DNA from: Betaproteobacteria bacterium Ga0077526
GTDB lineage: Bacteria; Pseudomonadota; Gammaproteobacteria; Burkholderiales; Ga0077523
Reading direction: 5' to 3'
Assembly (NCBI GenBank): GCA_001464765.1
Contig: LNDV01000034.1
Span: 558,001-622,000, forward strand
Length of the DNA: 64,000 nucleotides
Position 1 is the first letter of the stretch. Each line of letters starts with the position of its first letter. The notes beneath the pieces are model-generated. The model saw nothing but the letters and a program-made list of their open reading frames with translations, did not search any database and was not told the DNA's origin. This document shows, in pieces, positions 41,909-51,025 of the stretch. The position numbers and the translations under genes were made by a program.

Positions 41909-43282
41909 ATGACAGATCTGCAAGTTGTGATTCTCGCTGCCGGCAAAGGCACGCGCATGAAAAGCACGCTGCCCAAGGTGCTCCATCCGCTCGCCGGCAA
42001 GTCCCTGCTCGGCCATGTGGTCGATGCCGCGAAGGCCCTGTCGGCCTCGCGGATCGCCGTCGTTTACGGCCACGGGGGCGAAGCGGTGCCCCAGGCGTTC
42101 GCGACCTCGGGCGCCACCTTCGTGATTCAGGAGCCCCAGCTCGGAACCGGTGACGCCGTACGTAAGGCCCTGCCGGTTCTCGCCGCCTCCGGGGTGACCC
42201 TGGTGCTATATGGCGACGTGCCGCTGATCCGCGCCTCGACCATCCGCAAGGTGGCCGAAGCCGCCAGGGACGCGCTGTGCGTCCTCACGGTGGTGCTCGA
42301 TGACCCCACCGGCTACGGGCGGATCGTCCGCGACGCCGCTGGCGCCGTGAAGGCCATCGTGGAAGAAAAGGACGCCGACGCCCCCACGAAGGCCATCCGC
42401 GAGATCAACACCGGCATCATCGCGCTGCCGAGCGCGTGGATGCACGACTGGATCCAGTCCCTGCGCAACGACAACGCGCAGGGCGAGTACTACCTCACCG
42501 ACGTGATCGGTATGGCCGCCGCGGTGGGTCGCCCGATCCGCACCGTGAACCCCGACACCGAATGGGAAGTGATGGGCGTGAACAGCCGCTCGCAGCTGGC
42601 CCAGCTCGAACGCGTACATCAGCGCGAAGTAGCCGAGAACCTCATGGCCGGCGGCGTCACGCTGGCCGACCCCGAGCGGATCGACGTGCGCGGCACGCTC
42701 GCCTGCGAGCGCGACGTGTTCATCGACGTGGGCTGCGTGTTCGAAGGCAACGTGACCATCGGGGAAGGCGCAGTGATCGGCCCCTACTGCGTGGTGAAGA
42801 ACACCAGCATCGCCGCCGGCTCGAAGATCCAGGCCTACTCGCATTTCGAGGACGCCAAGGTCGGCCCCGACGCCAGGATCGGCCCGTACGCACGACTGCG
42901 CCCTGGCACCGAACTCGACGAGGACGTCCACGTGGGCAACTTCGTGGAGATCAAGGCGAGCCGTCTCGGCAAGGGCTCGAAAGCCAATCACCTCGCCTAT
43001 CTCGGCGACAGCGAGATCGGGCGTAACGTGAACGTGGGCGCCGGCACCATCACCTGCAACTACGACGGTGCGAACAAGTACAAGACCATCATCGAGGACG
43101 ACGCCTTCATCGGCTCCGACACCCAGCTCGTCGCGCCCGTGCGCGTGGGCAAGGGTGCGACGCTCGGTGCCGGCACGACTCTCACCAAGGATGCCCCGGC
43201 AGGCGAGCTCACCATCTCGCGGGCCAAGCAGACGACCCTCTCCGGCTGGAAGCGGCCGGTGAAGGCGCCGAAGAATTCCTGA
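41909..43282 (+). CDS. glmU: Bifunctional N-acetylglucosamine-1-phosphate uridyltransferase / glucosamine-1-phosphate acetyltransferase
   Basis: 457 residues. The N-terminal uridyltransferase has [11 protein letters not shown], the GTGDAV loop, YGDVPL and NTGI segments. The C-terminal left-handed beta helix follows from about residue 250 with hexapeptide repeats and the acetyltransferase site ([25 protein letters not shown]). It makes UDP-GlcNAc for peptidoglycan and LPS. The gene is 51 bases upstream of glmS, which provides its precursor pathway. Confidence 0.97.
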   Translation: MTDLQVVILAAGKGTRMKSTLPKVLHPLAGKSLLGHVVDAAKALSASRIAVVYGHGGEAVPQAFATSGATFVIQEPQLGTGDAVRKALPVLAASGVTLVLYGDVPLIRASTIRKVAEAARDALCVLTVVLDDPTGYGRIVRDAAGAVKAIVEEKDADAPTKAIREINTGIIALPSAWMHDWIQSLRNDNAQGEYYLTDVIGMAAAVGRPIRTVNPDTEWEVMGVNSRSQLAQLERVHQREVAENLMAGGVTLADPERIDVRGTLACERDVFIDVGCVFEGNVTIGEGAVIGPYCVVKNTSIAAGSKIQAYSHFEDAKVGPDARIGPYARLRPGTELDEDVHVGNFVEIKASRLGKGSKANHLAYLGDSEIGRNVNVGAGTITCNYDGANKYKTIIEDDAFIGSDTQLVAPVRVGKGATLGAGTTLTKDAPAGELTISRAKQTTLSGWKRPVKAPKNS

Positions 43283-43333
43283 CGGCGGCCGCAGGGCCGT
43301 TCGTTCCAGCCACTCTCATACGGTAGTCGAAAC

Positions 43334-45148
43334 ATGTGCGGAATCGTGGGTGCAGTCGCCAGTCGTAACATCGTTCCCGTCCTGGTCGAAGGTCTCCGGC
43401 GTCTGGAGTACCGCGGCTACGACTCCTGCGGCGTAGCCGTCCATCGCGGCGGGCTCACCCGGGCGCGCACCACGTCGCGCGTGGCGGACCTCGCCTCCCA
43501 GGTGGAGACCGACAAGCTCGAAGGCATGACCGGCATCTCGCACACGCGCTGGGCCACGCACGGCGCGCCGGTGACGACGAACGCCCACCCGCACTTCTCG
43601 CGCAACGAGATCGCGATCGTCCACAACGGGATCATCGAGAACTACGAAGAGCTGCGCACCGAACTCAAGGCGGCGGGCTACGTGTTCGAGTCCGAGACCG
43701 ACACTGAGGTCGCAGCGCATCTGGTCCACCACTACTACAAGGGCAATCTGCTCGAAGCCGTGCAGAAAGCCGTTGCGCGATTCCAGGGTGCCTACGCCAT
43801 CGGCGTGTTCGCCAAGCAGGAGCCCCACCGCGTCGTGGCGGCGCGCTTCGGCTCGCCGCTCGTCGTGGGTCTCGGCGATGGCGAGAACTTCCTCGCGTCC
43901 GACGCCATGGCGCTCGCCGGCACGACCGACCGAATCATCTATCTGGAAGAAGGCGACGTCGCCGACCTCACCCGCGAGGGCGTGCGTCTCTACGATCGCA
44001 GCGGTGCACAGGTGGAGCGCGAAGCGCGCGTGGTGCAGGCCTACTCCGGTGCCATCGAGCTGGGCCCCTACCGGCACTACATGCAGAAGGAAATCTTCGA
44101 GCAGCCCCGTGCCATCAGCGACACTATCGAGCAGGTGGGCGGCATCGGCCCTGACCTCTTCGGCGACGAAGCGGCAGCCGTGTTCCCGAAGGTCGACAGT
44201 GTGCTGATCATGGCCTGCGGCACCAGCTACTACGCGGGCTGCGTGGCGCGCTACTGGCTCGAATCCATTGCCGGTATCCCGACCACGGTCGAGATCGCCA
44301 GCGAGTACCGCTACCGCACATCGGTGCCGAACCCGAAGGCGCTGGCCGTCGTCATCTCGCAGTCCGGCGAGACCGCCGACACCATGGCCGCACTGAAGCA
44401 CGCCAAGTCGCTCGGGATGAATCACACGCTGGCCGTCTGCAACGTGGCCACGAGCGCGATGGTGCGCGAGACGGGCATGCACTTCCTCACCCGTGCGGGC
44501 GCCGAGATCGGCGTGGCCTCCACCAAGGCCTTCACGACCCAGCTCGTCGGCCTGTACCTCCTCACCCTCACCCTCGCGAAAGCCCGCGGCCGCCTCAACG
44601 CCGAGCAGGAACATGACGCGATTCGCGCCCTGCGCCATCTGCCCGCCGCCATCGCGAGCGTGCTCGCGCTGGAGCCGCACATCATCGCGTGGAGCGAAAC
44701 GTTCGCCCGCAAGGAGAACGCGCTGTTCCTCGGCCGGGGCCTGCACTACCCGATCGCCCTGGAGGGTGCGCTCAAGCTGAAGGAGATCAGCTACATCCAC
44801 GCCGAAGCCTACCCGGCCGGCGAACTGAAGCACGGCCCCCTCGCGCTGGTGACGGACGCGATGCCCGTCGTGACCGTGGCGCCGAACGACGCCCTCGTCG
44901 AAAAGCTGAAGAGCAACATGATGGAAGTCCGCGCTCGCGGCGGCCAGCTCTTCGTGTTCGCCGATGCCGACATCCACATCGAGCCCGGTGAAGGCATCCA
45001 CGTGATCCGCATGCCGGAACACTACGGCGCGCTCTCGCCGATCCTGCACGTGGTGCCGCTGCAGCTCCTCGCGTACCACACCGCCATCGCACGGGGGACG
45101 GACGTCGACAAGCCCAGAAACCTCGCGAAGAGTGTGACCGTCGAGTGA
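43334..45148 (+). CDS. glmS: Glutamine-fructose-6-phosphate aminotransferase (isomerizing)
   Basis: 604 residues. Cys2 of MCGIVGA is the glutaminase nucleophile; [19 protein letters not shown]-like HTRWATHG and [18 protein letters not shown] complete that domain. Two SIS domains follow ([32 protein letters not shown]), and the end [11 protein letters not shown] is strictly conserved. It makes glucosamine-6-phosphate. Downstream of it lies a second copy of the final 13 codons, marking an insertion target. Confidence 0.97.
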   Translation: MCGIVGAVASRNIVPVLVEGLRRLEYRGYDSCGVAVHRGGLTRARTTSRVADLASQVETDKLEGMTGISHTRWATHGAPVTTNAHPHFSRNEIAIVHNGIIENYEELRTELKAAGYVFESETDTEVAAHLVHHYYKGNLLEAVQKAVARFQGAYAIGVFAKQEPHRVVAARFGSPLVVGLGDGENFLASDAMALAGTTDRIIYLEEGDVADLTREGVRLYDRSGAQVEREARVVQAYSGAIELGPYRHYMQKEIFEQPRAISDTIEQVGGIGPDLFGDEAAAVFPKVDSVLIMACGTSYYAGCVARYWLESIAGIPTTVEIASEYRYRTSVPNPKALAVVISQSGETADTMAALKHAKSLGMNHTLAVCNVATSAMVRETGMHFLTRAGAEIGVASTKAFTTQLVGLYLLTLTLAKARGRLNAEQEHDAIRALRHLPAAIASVLALEPHIIAWSETFARKENALFLGRGLHYPIALEGALKLKEISYIHAEAYPAGELKHGPLALVTDAMPVVTVAPNDALVEKLKSNMMEVRARGGQLFVFADADIHIEPGEGIHVIRMPEHYGALSPILHVVPLQLLAYHTAIARGTDVDKPRNLAKSVTVE

Positions 45149-45222
45149 CGGTCGCACTGTAGCGAGGTGCATGGGCTTGGGGCGGAACTCATCTGCCGCA
45201 CGGGCAGGTGAGTGGAGACCAC

Positions 45223-45261
45223 AAGCCTCGCAACCTCGCCAAGAGCGTCACGGTCGAATGA
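45223..45261 (+). repeat. Duplicated glmS 3' end (13 codons)
   Basis: The 39 bases encode [12 protein letters not shown]-stop exactly as 45110-45148 does, but differ at eight positions, all synonymous. Such a diverged copy cannot be a recent local duplication; it looks like the end of a different glmS allele left by insertion of an element. Confidence 0.75.
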
Positions 45262-45788
45262 CCGGGATGCGGTGGTGATTGGAAAAAAAAGGTTCGTTGC
45301 TAAAGAATGAAGGCGGTCGGGGGATCGCCAGATTGCGAGAACTGGCGCTCCCTCGACCGACATCGCCTAACCTCGCCGGCCGATCAACACCCGTCGACGC
45401 CCGCGCCGTCGATACTGTGGTACGCACCGCGGCGATAAACGAGCGGTAGTCACCTCTAGACTTGTTGCGGTCACTCATTGGCATCGCACCTAGGGAAAAT
45501 GAAGTCCACGAAGCGGTCGCCAAAGCCCAGCCAAGCCGGCGCAGAGGAGGCACTGAAAAAGTCTAGCTAGATGGCCTGGAACAACAAAGACCCGCTCTGC
45601 CGAGGCTCACGCCCCGCGCAAGTGTCCTCGCCGTGCACAACCTTCCCCGGGCATTCAGCGGCAATCTGGGATAGACGCCGGCCCGGTCCGCGCGAGGAAC
45701 TCGGACAATCTCCGCCGGCAATCGCCATCTCGATGGATGCCGCTACTGCTCCCGAGACGCCAGCTGCCCGCGCGCGGCTCGGCAATAC
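45262..45788. other. 527-base non-coding region between the glmS repeat and the defence module
   Basis: Contains an A8 run at 45283-45290, a long hairpin at 45314-45359 and TTGTTGCGGT at 45462-45471 that recurs beyond the module at 48910. Short frames on both strands lack motifs and were not called. Confidence 0.55.
45314..45359. repeat. 18-bp imperfect inverted repeat (hairpin)
   Basis: Arms 45314-45331 and 45342-45359 pair at 16 of 18 positions around a 10-base loop. On the minus strand eight Ts follow about 25 bases later, so it might end the defence operon; it could equally be an element end. Confidence 0.55.
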
Positions 45789-46820
45789 TCAGGAGCGCTG
45801 GTAGCCTTTCAGCAGGGATTCGGGTACGAACGTCAGATTGCCTCTTGCGCGAGAACAGGCGACGTACAGCTTGTTGCGCGTCTCTGGGTTGATGTCCCGG
45901 AAGCTGCCGGCGTTCCAGGCCTTCACATTGCCAGGATTCAGCACCACGCAAACGTCCTTGAAGCGGTCCATGCCCTTGGACGCGCCCCAGTTCTGGGAGA
46001 AGCAACCGTACTTTTGGTGCTCCTTGTAGAACAGCTTGACTGTCCCAGGATCCCGGTAGATGGCCGCAACTGCTGCCGGGTCGTCCTCGAAACGCACGAC
46101 ACTGGTCCGCTCGTCATGCGCCTGGATGTTGATACCAATCTTCTCCGTGATGAAGTCGCATACGCTCTTGCTGCAGCGACGGCTGCGCTTGAGGCTGTCG
46201 GTGTCGACCCTAAACCGCGCCCGCTCGAACTTCTTCTTGTAGGCATCGTAGCTCACATACAGGTTGGCATTGACGTTGCCGTCGCGGCTCGTGTCGAAGG
46301 TGTGCTGGTGGAAGTCGCCGACGAAGCTCAGGTCTACCTGGGCTGCGCTGAGGGCCAACAGGAAGTTGAAGTCATGCCCGCCGAAGTCCTGGACCTCGTC
46401 GACGAAGAAGACATCGAAATACTTTTCGATGCGAGCCATAGCCGCACCGACAAGGCCGGACTGCTCAATGAACTTGGCGAGGCGGTTCGCATAGAGCCAG
46501 CGGCCGGGAGATATATAGCGCCGGTCATCGGTCAAAGGATAGGCTGGAAACCGGTCGGGTGCGTGGAAGGTGATGCCGCGCGTATCCTTCTTGGAGCGCA
46601 GGAACGGCCGGTAGCAGAAGCTGTGCAGGAACCTGAAGTAGGTGTAGATCGCGATGTTTGGCGGCAAGTAGCCGAAGCGCTCGATAACCTTGACGCGCAG
46701 GTTGTCGTGATTGGCCTCGGTATACGTGACCAGCAGGAAGCGCCGCACCTCGTCCAGCGCATTGACCAAGCGAGTGGTCTTGCCCGATCCCGCTACTGCA
46801 AAGACTACGCTCTTATCCAT
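45789..46820 (-). CDS. Compact UvrD/Rep-like superfamily 1 helicase, GajB-like
   Basis: 343 residues. Motif I is AVAGSGKTT (residues 8-16), motif II FVDEVQDF with Asp141-Glu142-Gln144, motif III FVGDFHQHTF, an Arg-rich KRSRRC, and motif VI KLYVACSRARGNL near the end. It is much shorter than UvrD (about 720) and than GajB (about 490), so accessory subdomains are reduced or missing. Its ATG lies inside the last codons of the OLD-nuclease gene (16-base overlap). In Gabija, GajB acts with GajA after phage infection; a similar role is inferred. GC content is visibly lower than in flanking genes. Confidence 0.85.
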   Translation of the reverse strand: MDKSVVFAVAGSGKTTRLVNALDEVRRFLLVTYTEANHDNLRVKVIERFGYLPPNIAIYTYFRFLHSFCYRPFLRSKKDTRGITFHAPDRFPAYPLTDDRRYISPGRWLYANRLAKFIEQSGLVGAAMARIEKYFDVFFVDEVQDFGGHDFNFLLALSAAQVDLSFVGDFHQHTFDTSRDGNVNANLYVSYDAYKKKFERARFRVDTDSLKRSRRCSKSVCDFITEKIGINIQAHDERTSVVRFEDDPAAVAAIYRDPGTVKLFYKEHQKYGCFSQNWGASKGMDRFKDVCVVLNPGNVKAWNAGSFRDINPETRNKLYVACSRARGNLTFVPESLLKGYQRS

Positions 46821-48373
46821 GCCACCGCTTGCTGGATGTAGCCCGGGACTGCCAGCGTGGCCCCCTTCTTCTCCAGCAACTGGAACGCGGCATCGGTCTT
46901 GTTCTTTAGCATGTAGTCCTCGACGCTCAGGGTCTTGCGGCCCGCCGCGAATAGCTGCTCGCAGGCGGCCTGGTTGTCCTGGTACATGCAGACCTCGAAA
47001 GTGTGACGGGCGTTGTCTGGATCCGCAAAGACCCGAATGGATGCCGACGTGTAGTCCGCGTAGTTCTCCACGCAGTTAACTGCATAGTCCTTGTCGTTGT
47101 CGCGGATCGCCGCCACCTTAGTGCCCAGCAACTTGGCAAGTTCGAGGTAGCGTTTGAAGCTGGTGCCATCAACCGAGATCACATGGATGCCGTCGGCATC
47201 TAGGCTGCACCCGGGTGCGCTGATCTCGTAGAGCGCCTCCATCAGGATGAACTCCGCGTCACCCTCGACCAGGATCGCCTTCTTGCACAACGCCAGCTCC
47301 AGGACGTTGTTGTCTGGCGCCTTCATGAAGAACTCGGCGGTTCCCGGGCTGAGATCCTTGAGCTTCGCCGGCCGAGACGGATTCTCCTCGCTCAGGATCA
47401 GCACCTTCCGGAGATTCAGCCGCGTAGCGATGAAGCTGCTGTGCGTGGCGACAAATAGCTGCTTCTTGACTGATGCGCGGATGCGCTCAATCAATTTGCG
47501 CATATGCACCTGGCTGAGATGGTTCTCCGGCTCCTCCAGCAGAAGCACATTAAGCGCATGCTCCCGATTGCGCAGCGCGAACTCAGTCTTGATGAAGCAC
47601 TGGCGGCCCTTGCCTTTGCTGTCTACCGGGATGTCGTCCTCTGTGATGATGATGTCGGTCTCGATGTTGGCCTTCGGACTGGTCCTGACGCCAAATTTGT
47701 AGGCATCCAGCCCTTCGTTCATCGTCTTGAAGACGTCGTCCTTGAACTTTGCCTTAGCTTTTCGGTATTCGAAGCCGTGCAGGTTGCGCTGGGCAACGCT
47801 CGCATGCGCGGCATACATTGAGCGGGTGTACTCGCGCGTGGCGTGCTCGTTGTTGATCAGCGAGCTGTCGATCAGCAGGTGCCGCAGCGGCTTCTTGTAC
47901 GGAGAGACAATCTCATCCGTGAACGTCAGGAAATGTACGCTGTAGTACTCGAAAGGGAAGTTCTCGTGCTCCCCCGCGAGGATGGCCTGGATCTCCTTCG
48001 TGTACTCGTCAACCGGCTTGCACACCATCTTAATGCCCAAGTTGTCGGCGCCCTTGCTGTTGTTCCGCCCGTCCAGATCGTGACGGCCTAGCATGTCCTC
48101 GAAATAGATCTCGATCAGCAGCTCGGGTAGGTCAGAGACTGTTCTGGCGCCGGCGAGAAACTTGGCGATGCTGTCAGCGTTGAACAGTGCTTCGAGTCCA
48201 ATGGCCTCAACCTTACTGCGGCTGGCGCTCAGTACGATGTCCATAGCCTGCAGCACCGAACTCTTGCCGGCTTCGTTGCCGCCGACAAGAATGTTGAGCT
48301 CCGGATCGAATTCCAGTTCCAGCGCCTCAAAACGCTTGAAATTCTTGAGCACCAACCGCCGTATTGTCCCCAC
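46805..48373 (-). CDS. OLD-family ATPase/TOPRIM nuclease, GajA-like
   Basis: 522 residues. The ABC-type ATPase starts at FKRFEALELEFDPELNILVGGNEAGKS (Walker A residues 31-38) and has LLLEEPENHLSQ (Walker B) and THSSFIATRL (switch His). The TOPRIM part begins at ILVEGDAEF with Glu370 and contains RDNDKD with Asp425 and Asp427, the expected metal ligands. An OLD nuclease directly followed by a UvrD-like helicase is the class 2 OLD/Gabija layout. GTG 48373 follows GGGAG by nine bases and begins the conserved domain; the longer 566-residue frame adds a sequence with no homology features. Confidence 0.87.
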   Translation of the reverse strand: MGTIRRLVLKNFKRFEALELEFDPELNILVGGNEAGKSSVLQAMDIVLSASRSKVEAIGLEALFNADSIAKFLAGARTVSDLPELLIEIYFEDMLGRHDLDGRNNSKGADNLGIKMVCKPVDEYTKEIQAILAGEHENFPFEYYSVHFLTFTDEIVSPYKKPLRHLLIDSSLINNEHATREYTRSMYAAHASVAQRNLHGFEYRKAKAKFKDDVFKTMNEGLDAYKFGVRTSPKANIETDIIITEDDIPVDSKGKGRQCFIKTEFALRNREHALNVLLLEEPENHLSQVHMRKLIERIRASVKKQLFVATHSSFIATRLNLRKVLILSEENPSRPAKLKDLSPGTAEFFMKAPDNNVLELALCKKAILVEGDAEFILMEALYEISAPGCSLDADGIHVISVDGTSFKRYLELAKLLGTKVAAIRDNDKDYAVNCVENYADYTSASIRVFADPDNARHTFEVCMYQDNQAACEQLFAAGRKTLSVEDYMLKNKTDAAFQLLEKKGATLAVPGYIQQAVAWIRA

Positions 48374-49087
48374 GCCGTTCTTCTCCCATTCTGTACCGAC
48401 TCGACTCGAGAATTCCTGCGATGCCGCCGTGATTGGCGAGCTATGGGACCGGCACCGACCGGCGCAACTGAGATCGCAACTATGGTGAACCCTGACGAGG
48501 CTCACGAACGGCTTGACGACGCCGACCGAACTGCTTGCAGACGTCGGACGTGCGACGCTCGCCCGGGATAGACCCAGGTTGCTGGTTCAAGTTTGACCCA
48601 CTCCGGAAGGCTACCCGAGGGTGCCTGATTCTGCTGAAGCCTTAGCACTGTCCGGTGCGGTTTCTCCTCATTGCTTCCGTTGAGTCAATGGCCGAGATCG
48701 GGCTGCAGCACTGGTCGTGCTGCTGCGCCGCCCGTCGCAAAGCGAGACCGTCCCTCGGCAGCCTACAGGGCTGCTGCCAGGCGTCCGACAGACGTTATGT
48801 GCAGCTGGACAGCTAAGCCTGGTCAACCGCGGAGCCCTTACTGGCCTTTCGACCCCATAGATTGTCAATTAATCAGACCCTTATGATCATTGATTCCGAC
48901 GCACTCAATTTGTTGCGGTGATCGGCAACCTTGGTCGACGCGACGACCCCCGCCTCGGCGCGAATCGCTCCCCCCGTTTCACTCCCTCCGTCCCTCCCTC
49001 CCGTACTAGTAGGCCGTCTCGGTCTCTGGCATCCAGTCGCCTGACCTGATTCAATCCACTCCGCCCTGACCAACGCGAACTGCACCG
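48374..49087. other. 714-base region without a recognised gene
   Basis: No motif-bearing frame on either strand. An AT-rich patch near 48855-48900 and the decamer TTGTTGCGGT at 48910-48919 (same orientation as 45462-45471) are the only notable parts. It may contain the right junction of the defence cassette and its promoter. Confidence 0.5.
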
Positions 49088-50185
49088 TTGCGACTCCTGC
49101 TGCACGAGATTCCCCTCCCCGATCTGCTCGACGCCGACGCCATCTGGGGGGCCACGGGCCGCGATGCCCAAGGCCGAATCTGGATCGGCGTCTCCGGCAA
49201 ACGCTTCGGCTCGAGCGGTCATCTGCTCCGCTTCGACCCCGACACGCAAACTTGGACCCTGGCCGGGCGTGTCTTGGACGTGCTGAGCCGCGCAGGCCTC
49301 GCGGCGCCCGGGATGGGGCAGGTGAAGCTGCACTCGCGCATCGTGCAGGCCGACGACGGCTGGATGTACTTCACGTCGATGGACGAAGAAGGCGAGCGTG
49401 AAGACGGCTCCGCTCTGCCGAAATGGGGAAGTCACCTCTGGCGTGTTCACCCCGACACCCTCGAATGGCAGCACCGCTTCGCCTCGCCCGATGCGCTGAT
49501 CGCGCTGGGCGCTGCCGGAGATTCGGTGTGGGCCCTCGGGTACTGGAATCACGTCGTGGTACACCACGACATTCGGAACGCCACGACAACCCGCACGACC
49601 GCGGGAAGTCTCGCCGGCCACATCTCCCGGAATCTGGTCGTCGATGCGCGAGGGCGCGCTTTCGTGCCACGCCTGTCCGGCGGGGAAGCGGAACTCCTCG
49701 AGTTCGACGCGAGCTTGCAGGTGCAGGGGCGCTCGGCCCTGCCGGGCTACGCAATGCCCGGTGACCCGGGGGCGAATCACGGCATCACGGGGCTGGTCAC
49801 GCGCGTGGACGGCGCCGCATGGTTCACGACCCACGCCGGCAAGCTGTTCGGGATCACATCCGCCGCAGACAGCACCGCGAAGGTGAACGTACTCGGGGAC
49901 TTCCATCCGGCGGGCGGTGGCTACGCGCCGTCGCTCTTTCTGCTCGACGACGGAACCACGCTCGCGGGCGTCGTGCAGCGGGGAAGCCGTTTCGACTGGG
50001 TCGAACGCGACGTCATCCGCGGGAGCGCCACCTCGGTCGCGCTCGACACCTCGCGGTGGTCCGGTCTGCTGCTCTACGGCTCCATGACGCGCGACAGGGC
50101 GGGCCGCTTCTACGTCGTCGGGCGCGCCAACAAGGCGAAGGGGCATCGGCCGCTGGTGGTGGCGATCGAGAGGGTGGCGGGGTAA
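49088..50185 (+). CDS. Beta-propeller-like protein of unknown function
   Basis: 365 residues without signal peptide or membrane helix. Repeated blocks of the type D-x-x-G-x-x-W or G-x-x-W/F (GRIWIGVSG, DDGWMYFTS, GDSVWALGY, ARGRAFVPRL, DGAAWFTTHAG, RAGRFYVVG) suggest a six- or seven-bladed propeller similar to SMP-30/NHL or lyase-type propellers. The start is TTG 49088; a stop at 49067-49069 limits any extension and no ATG is available. A REP-like repeat follows. No function is proposed. Confidence 0.75.
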   Translation: MRLLLHEIPLPDLLDADAIWGATGRDAQGRIWIGVSGKRFGSSGHLLRFDPDTQTWTLAGRVLDVLSRAGLAAPGMGQVKLHSRIVQADDGWMYFTSMDEEGEREDGSALPKWGSHLWRVHPDTLEWQHRFASPDALIALGAAGDSVWALGYWNHVVVHHDIRNATTTRTTAGSLAGHISRNLVVDARGRAFVPRLSGGEAELLEFDASLQVQGRSALPGYAMPGDPGANHGITGLVTRVDGAAWFTTHAGKLFGITSAADSTAKVNVLGDFHPAGGGYAPSLFLLDDGTTLAGVVQRGSRFDWVERDVIRGSATSVALDTSRWSGLLLYGSMTRDRAGRFYVVGRANKAKGHRPLVVAIERVAG

Positions 50186-50210
50186 GGCGTCGGGCGCGGC
50201 GAGAAGGGGT

Positions 50211-50250
50211 GCCCCGGAGTCGGGGACTTCGCCCCTCGTCCGGGCTACGG
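50211..50250. repeat. REP-like 40-bp repeat, copy 1
   Basis: Differs from 50767-50806 at one base only. It contains CCGTAGCCCGGAC on the minus strand, a common REP motif, and can fold on itself (CGGGGACTTCGCCCC). Confidence 0.8.
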
Positions 50251-50291
50251 CGTGTGTCACCATGGGTCCATCGCGATCGGAGGGTACGGGC

Positions 50292-50714
50292 ATGGACAAG
50301 TGGATGGTGTACGCCTTCGCGTCGATGGCCTTCGCGGGCTTCACCTCGGTGATCGCCAAGCTCGGACTCGCCGGCATCTCCGCAGACCTCGGTCTCGCGA
50401 TCCGGACCTGCTTCGTTTTTGTGTTCGTGCTGATGTTCGCCGCTGCGGTCGTCCCCGCGGCAGAGGTCGGCACACTGACCAGTCGAAATTTGCTCTGGCT
50501 CGGAGTGTCCGGGGCGACGACGGCGCTGTCGTGGGTCTTCTACTACAAGGCCATCAAGATCGGCGAGGTCTCGTCGGTGGCGCTCATCGACAAGGGCAGT
50601 GTCGTCGTCGCGCTGGTGTTGGCCTGGCTCATCCTCGGCGAGGCCCTCACCGCCGCGAAGCTTGCCGGGTGTGCTCTCATCGTGGTCGGGCTGCTGGTGA
50701 TCTCGCGCGGGTAG
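50292..50714 (+). CDS. Single-domain EamA/DMT-like membrane protein
   Basis: 140 residues with five hydrophobic helices, equal to one EamA repeat (start FASMAFAGFTSVIAKLGL, then ALSWVFYYKAIKIGEVSSVALIDKGSVVVALVLAWLILGE). Full-length DMT transporters carry two such repeats; one-repeat members work as dimers, like SMR proteins. ATG 50292 follows GGAGG by eight bases. The substrate is unknown. REP-like repeats lie on both sides. Confidence 0.85.
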   Translation: MDKWMVYAFASMAFAGFTSVIAKLGLAGISADLGLAIRTCFVFVFVLMFAAAVVPAAEVGTLTSRNLLWLGVSGATTALSWVFYYKAIKIGEVSSVALIDKGSVVVALVLAWLILGEALTAAKLAGCALIVVGLLVISRG

Positions 50715-50766
50715 CGCGGTGGGACGCACGGGGTCATCGCCAGCAACCCGGGCAACTGAACCTCGC

Positions 50767-50806
50767 GCCCCGGAGTCGGGGTCTTCGCCCCTCGTCCGGG
50801 CTACGG
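50767..50806. repeat. REP-like 40-bp repeat, copy 2
   Basis: Same orientation as copy 1, 39 of 40 bases identical. It follows the EamA gene by 52 bases. Confidence 0.8.
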
Positions 50807-50845
50807 AACCTGCCTCCAACCCCGTATCGGACTCGACACTTGTAG

Positions 50846-50910
50846 CCCGGGCTTTGCCCGGGGCAGCGATCGCGGCTCAGGAGTTCCCGGGCGGAGCCCC
50901 GGCTACGGCG
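50846..50910. repeat. REP-like palindromes, related cluster
   Basis: CCCGGGC-TTT-GCCCGGG at 50846-50862 is a perfect hairpin, and a second imperfect one (CCCGGGCGGAGCCCCGG) ends near 50905 with GGCTACGG, echoing the 40-bp copies. The gap 50715-51025 contains only these repeats. Confidence 0.65.
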
Positions 50911-51025
50911 TCGGTTGGTCCGGCAACGTCGATACGGATCATCCATCGGGTCACGCCACACCCTGCGGCTCGGGGCAGAATAGCGCCGGAACGGCCGACG
51001 GCCGCGAACGTCCCATGAGACCTCC

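Noticed and set aside
43316-45172. 618-codon minus-strand frame across glmS
   Set aside because: Antisense of a strictly conserved gene; no motif or start signal.
45223-45261. Start of a second glmS gene
   Set aside because: Only the last 13 codons are present; sequence before 45223 shows no GlmS similarity.
46805-48505. Longer 566-residue start for the OLD-family protein
   Set aside because: The extra 44 residues precede the conserved ATPase start and have no support, whereas GTG 48373 has a Shine-Dalgarno sequence.
50211-50910. CRISPR array
   Set aside because: Only two 40-bp copies 517 bases apart with a gene between them, plus palindromes; this is REP-like, not a repeat-spacer array. 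No cas genes are in the window.
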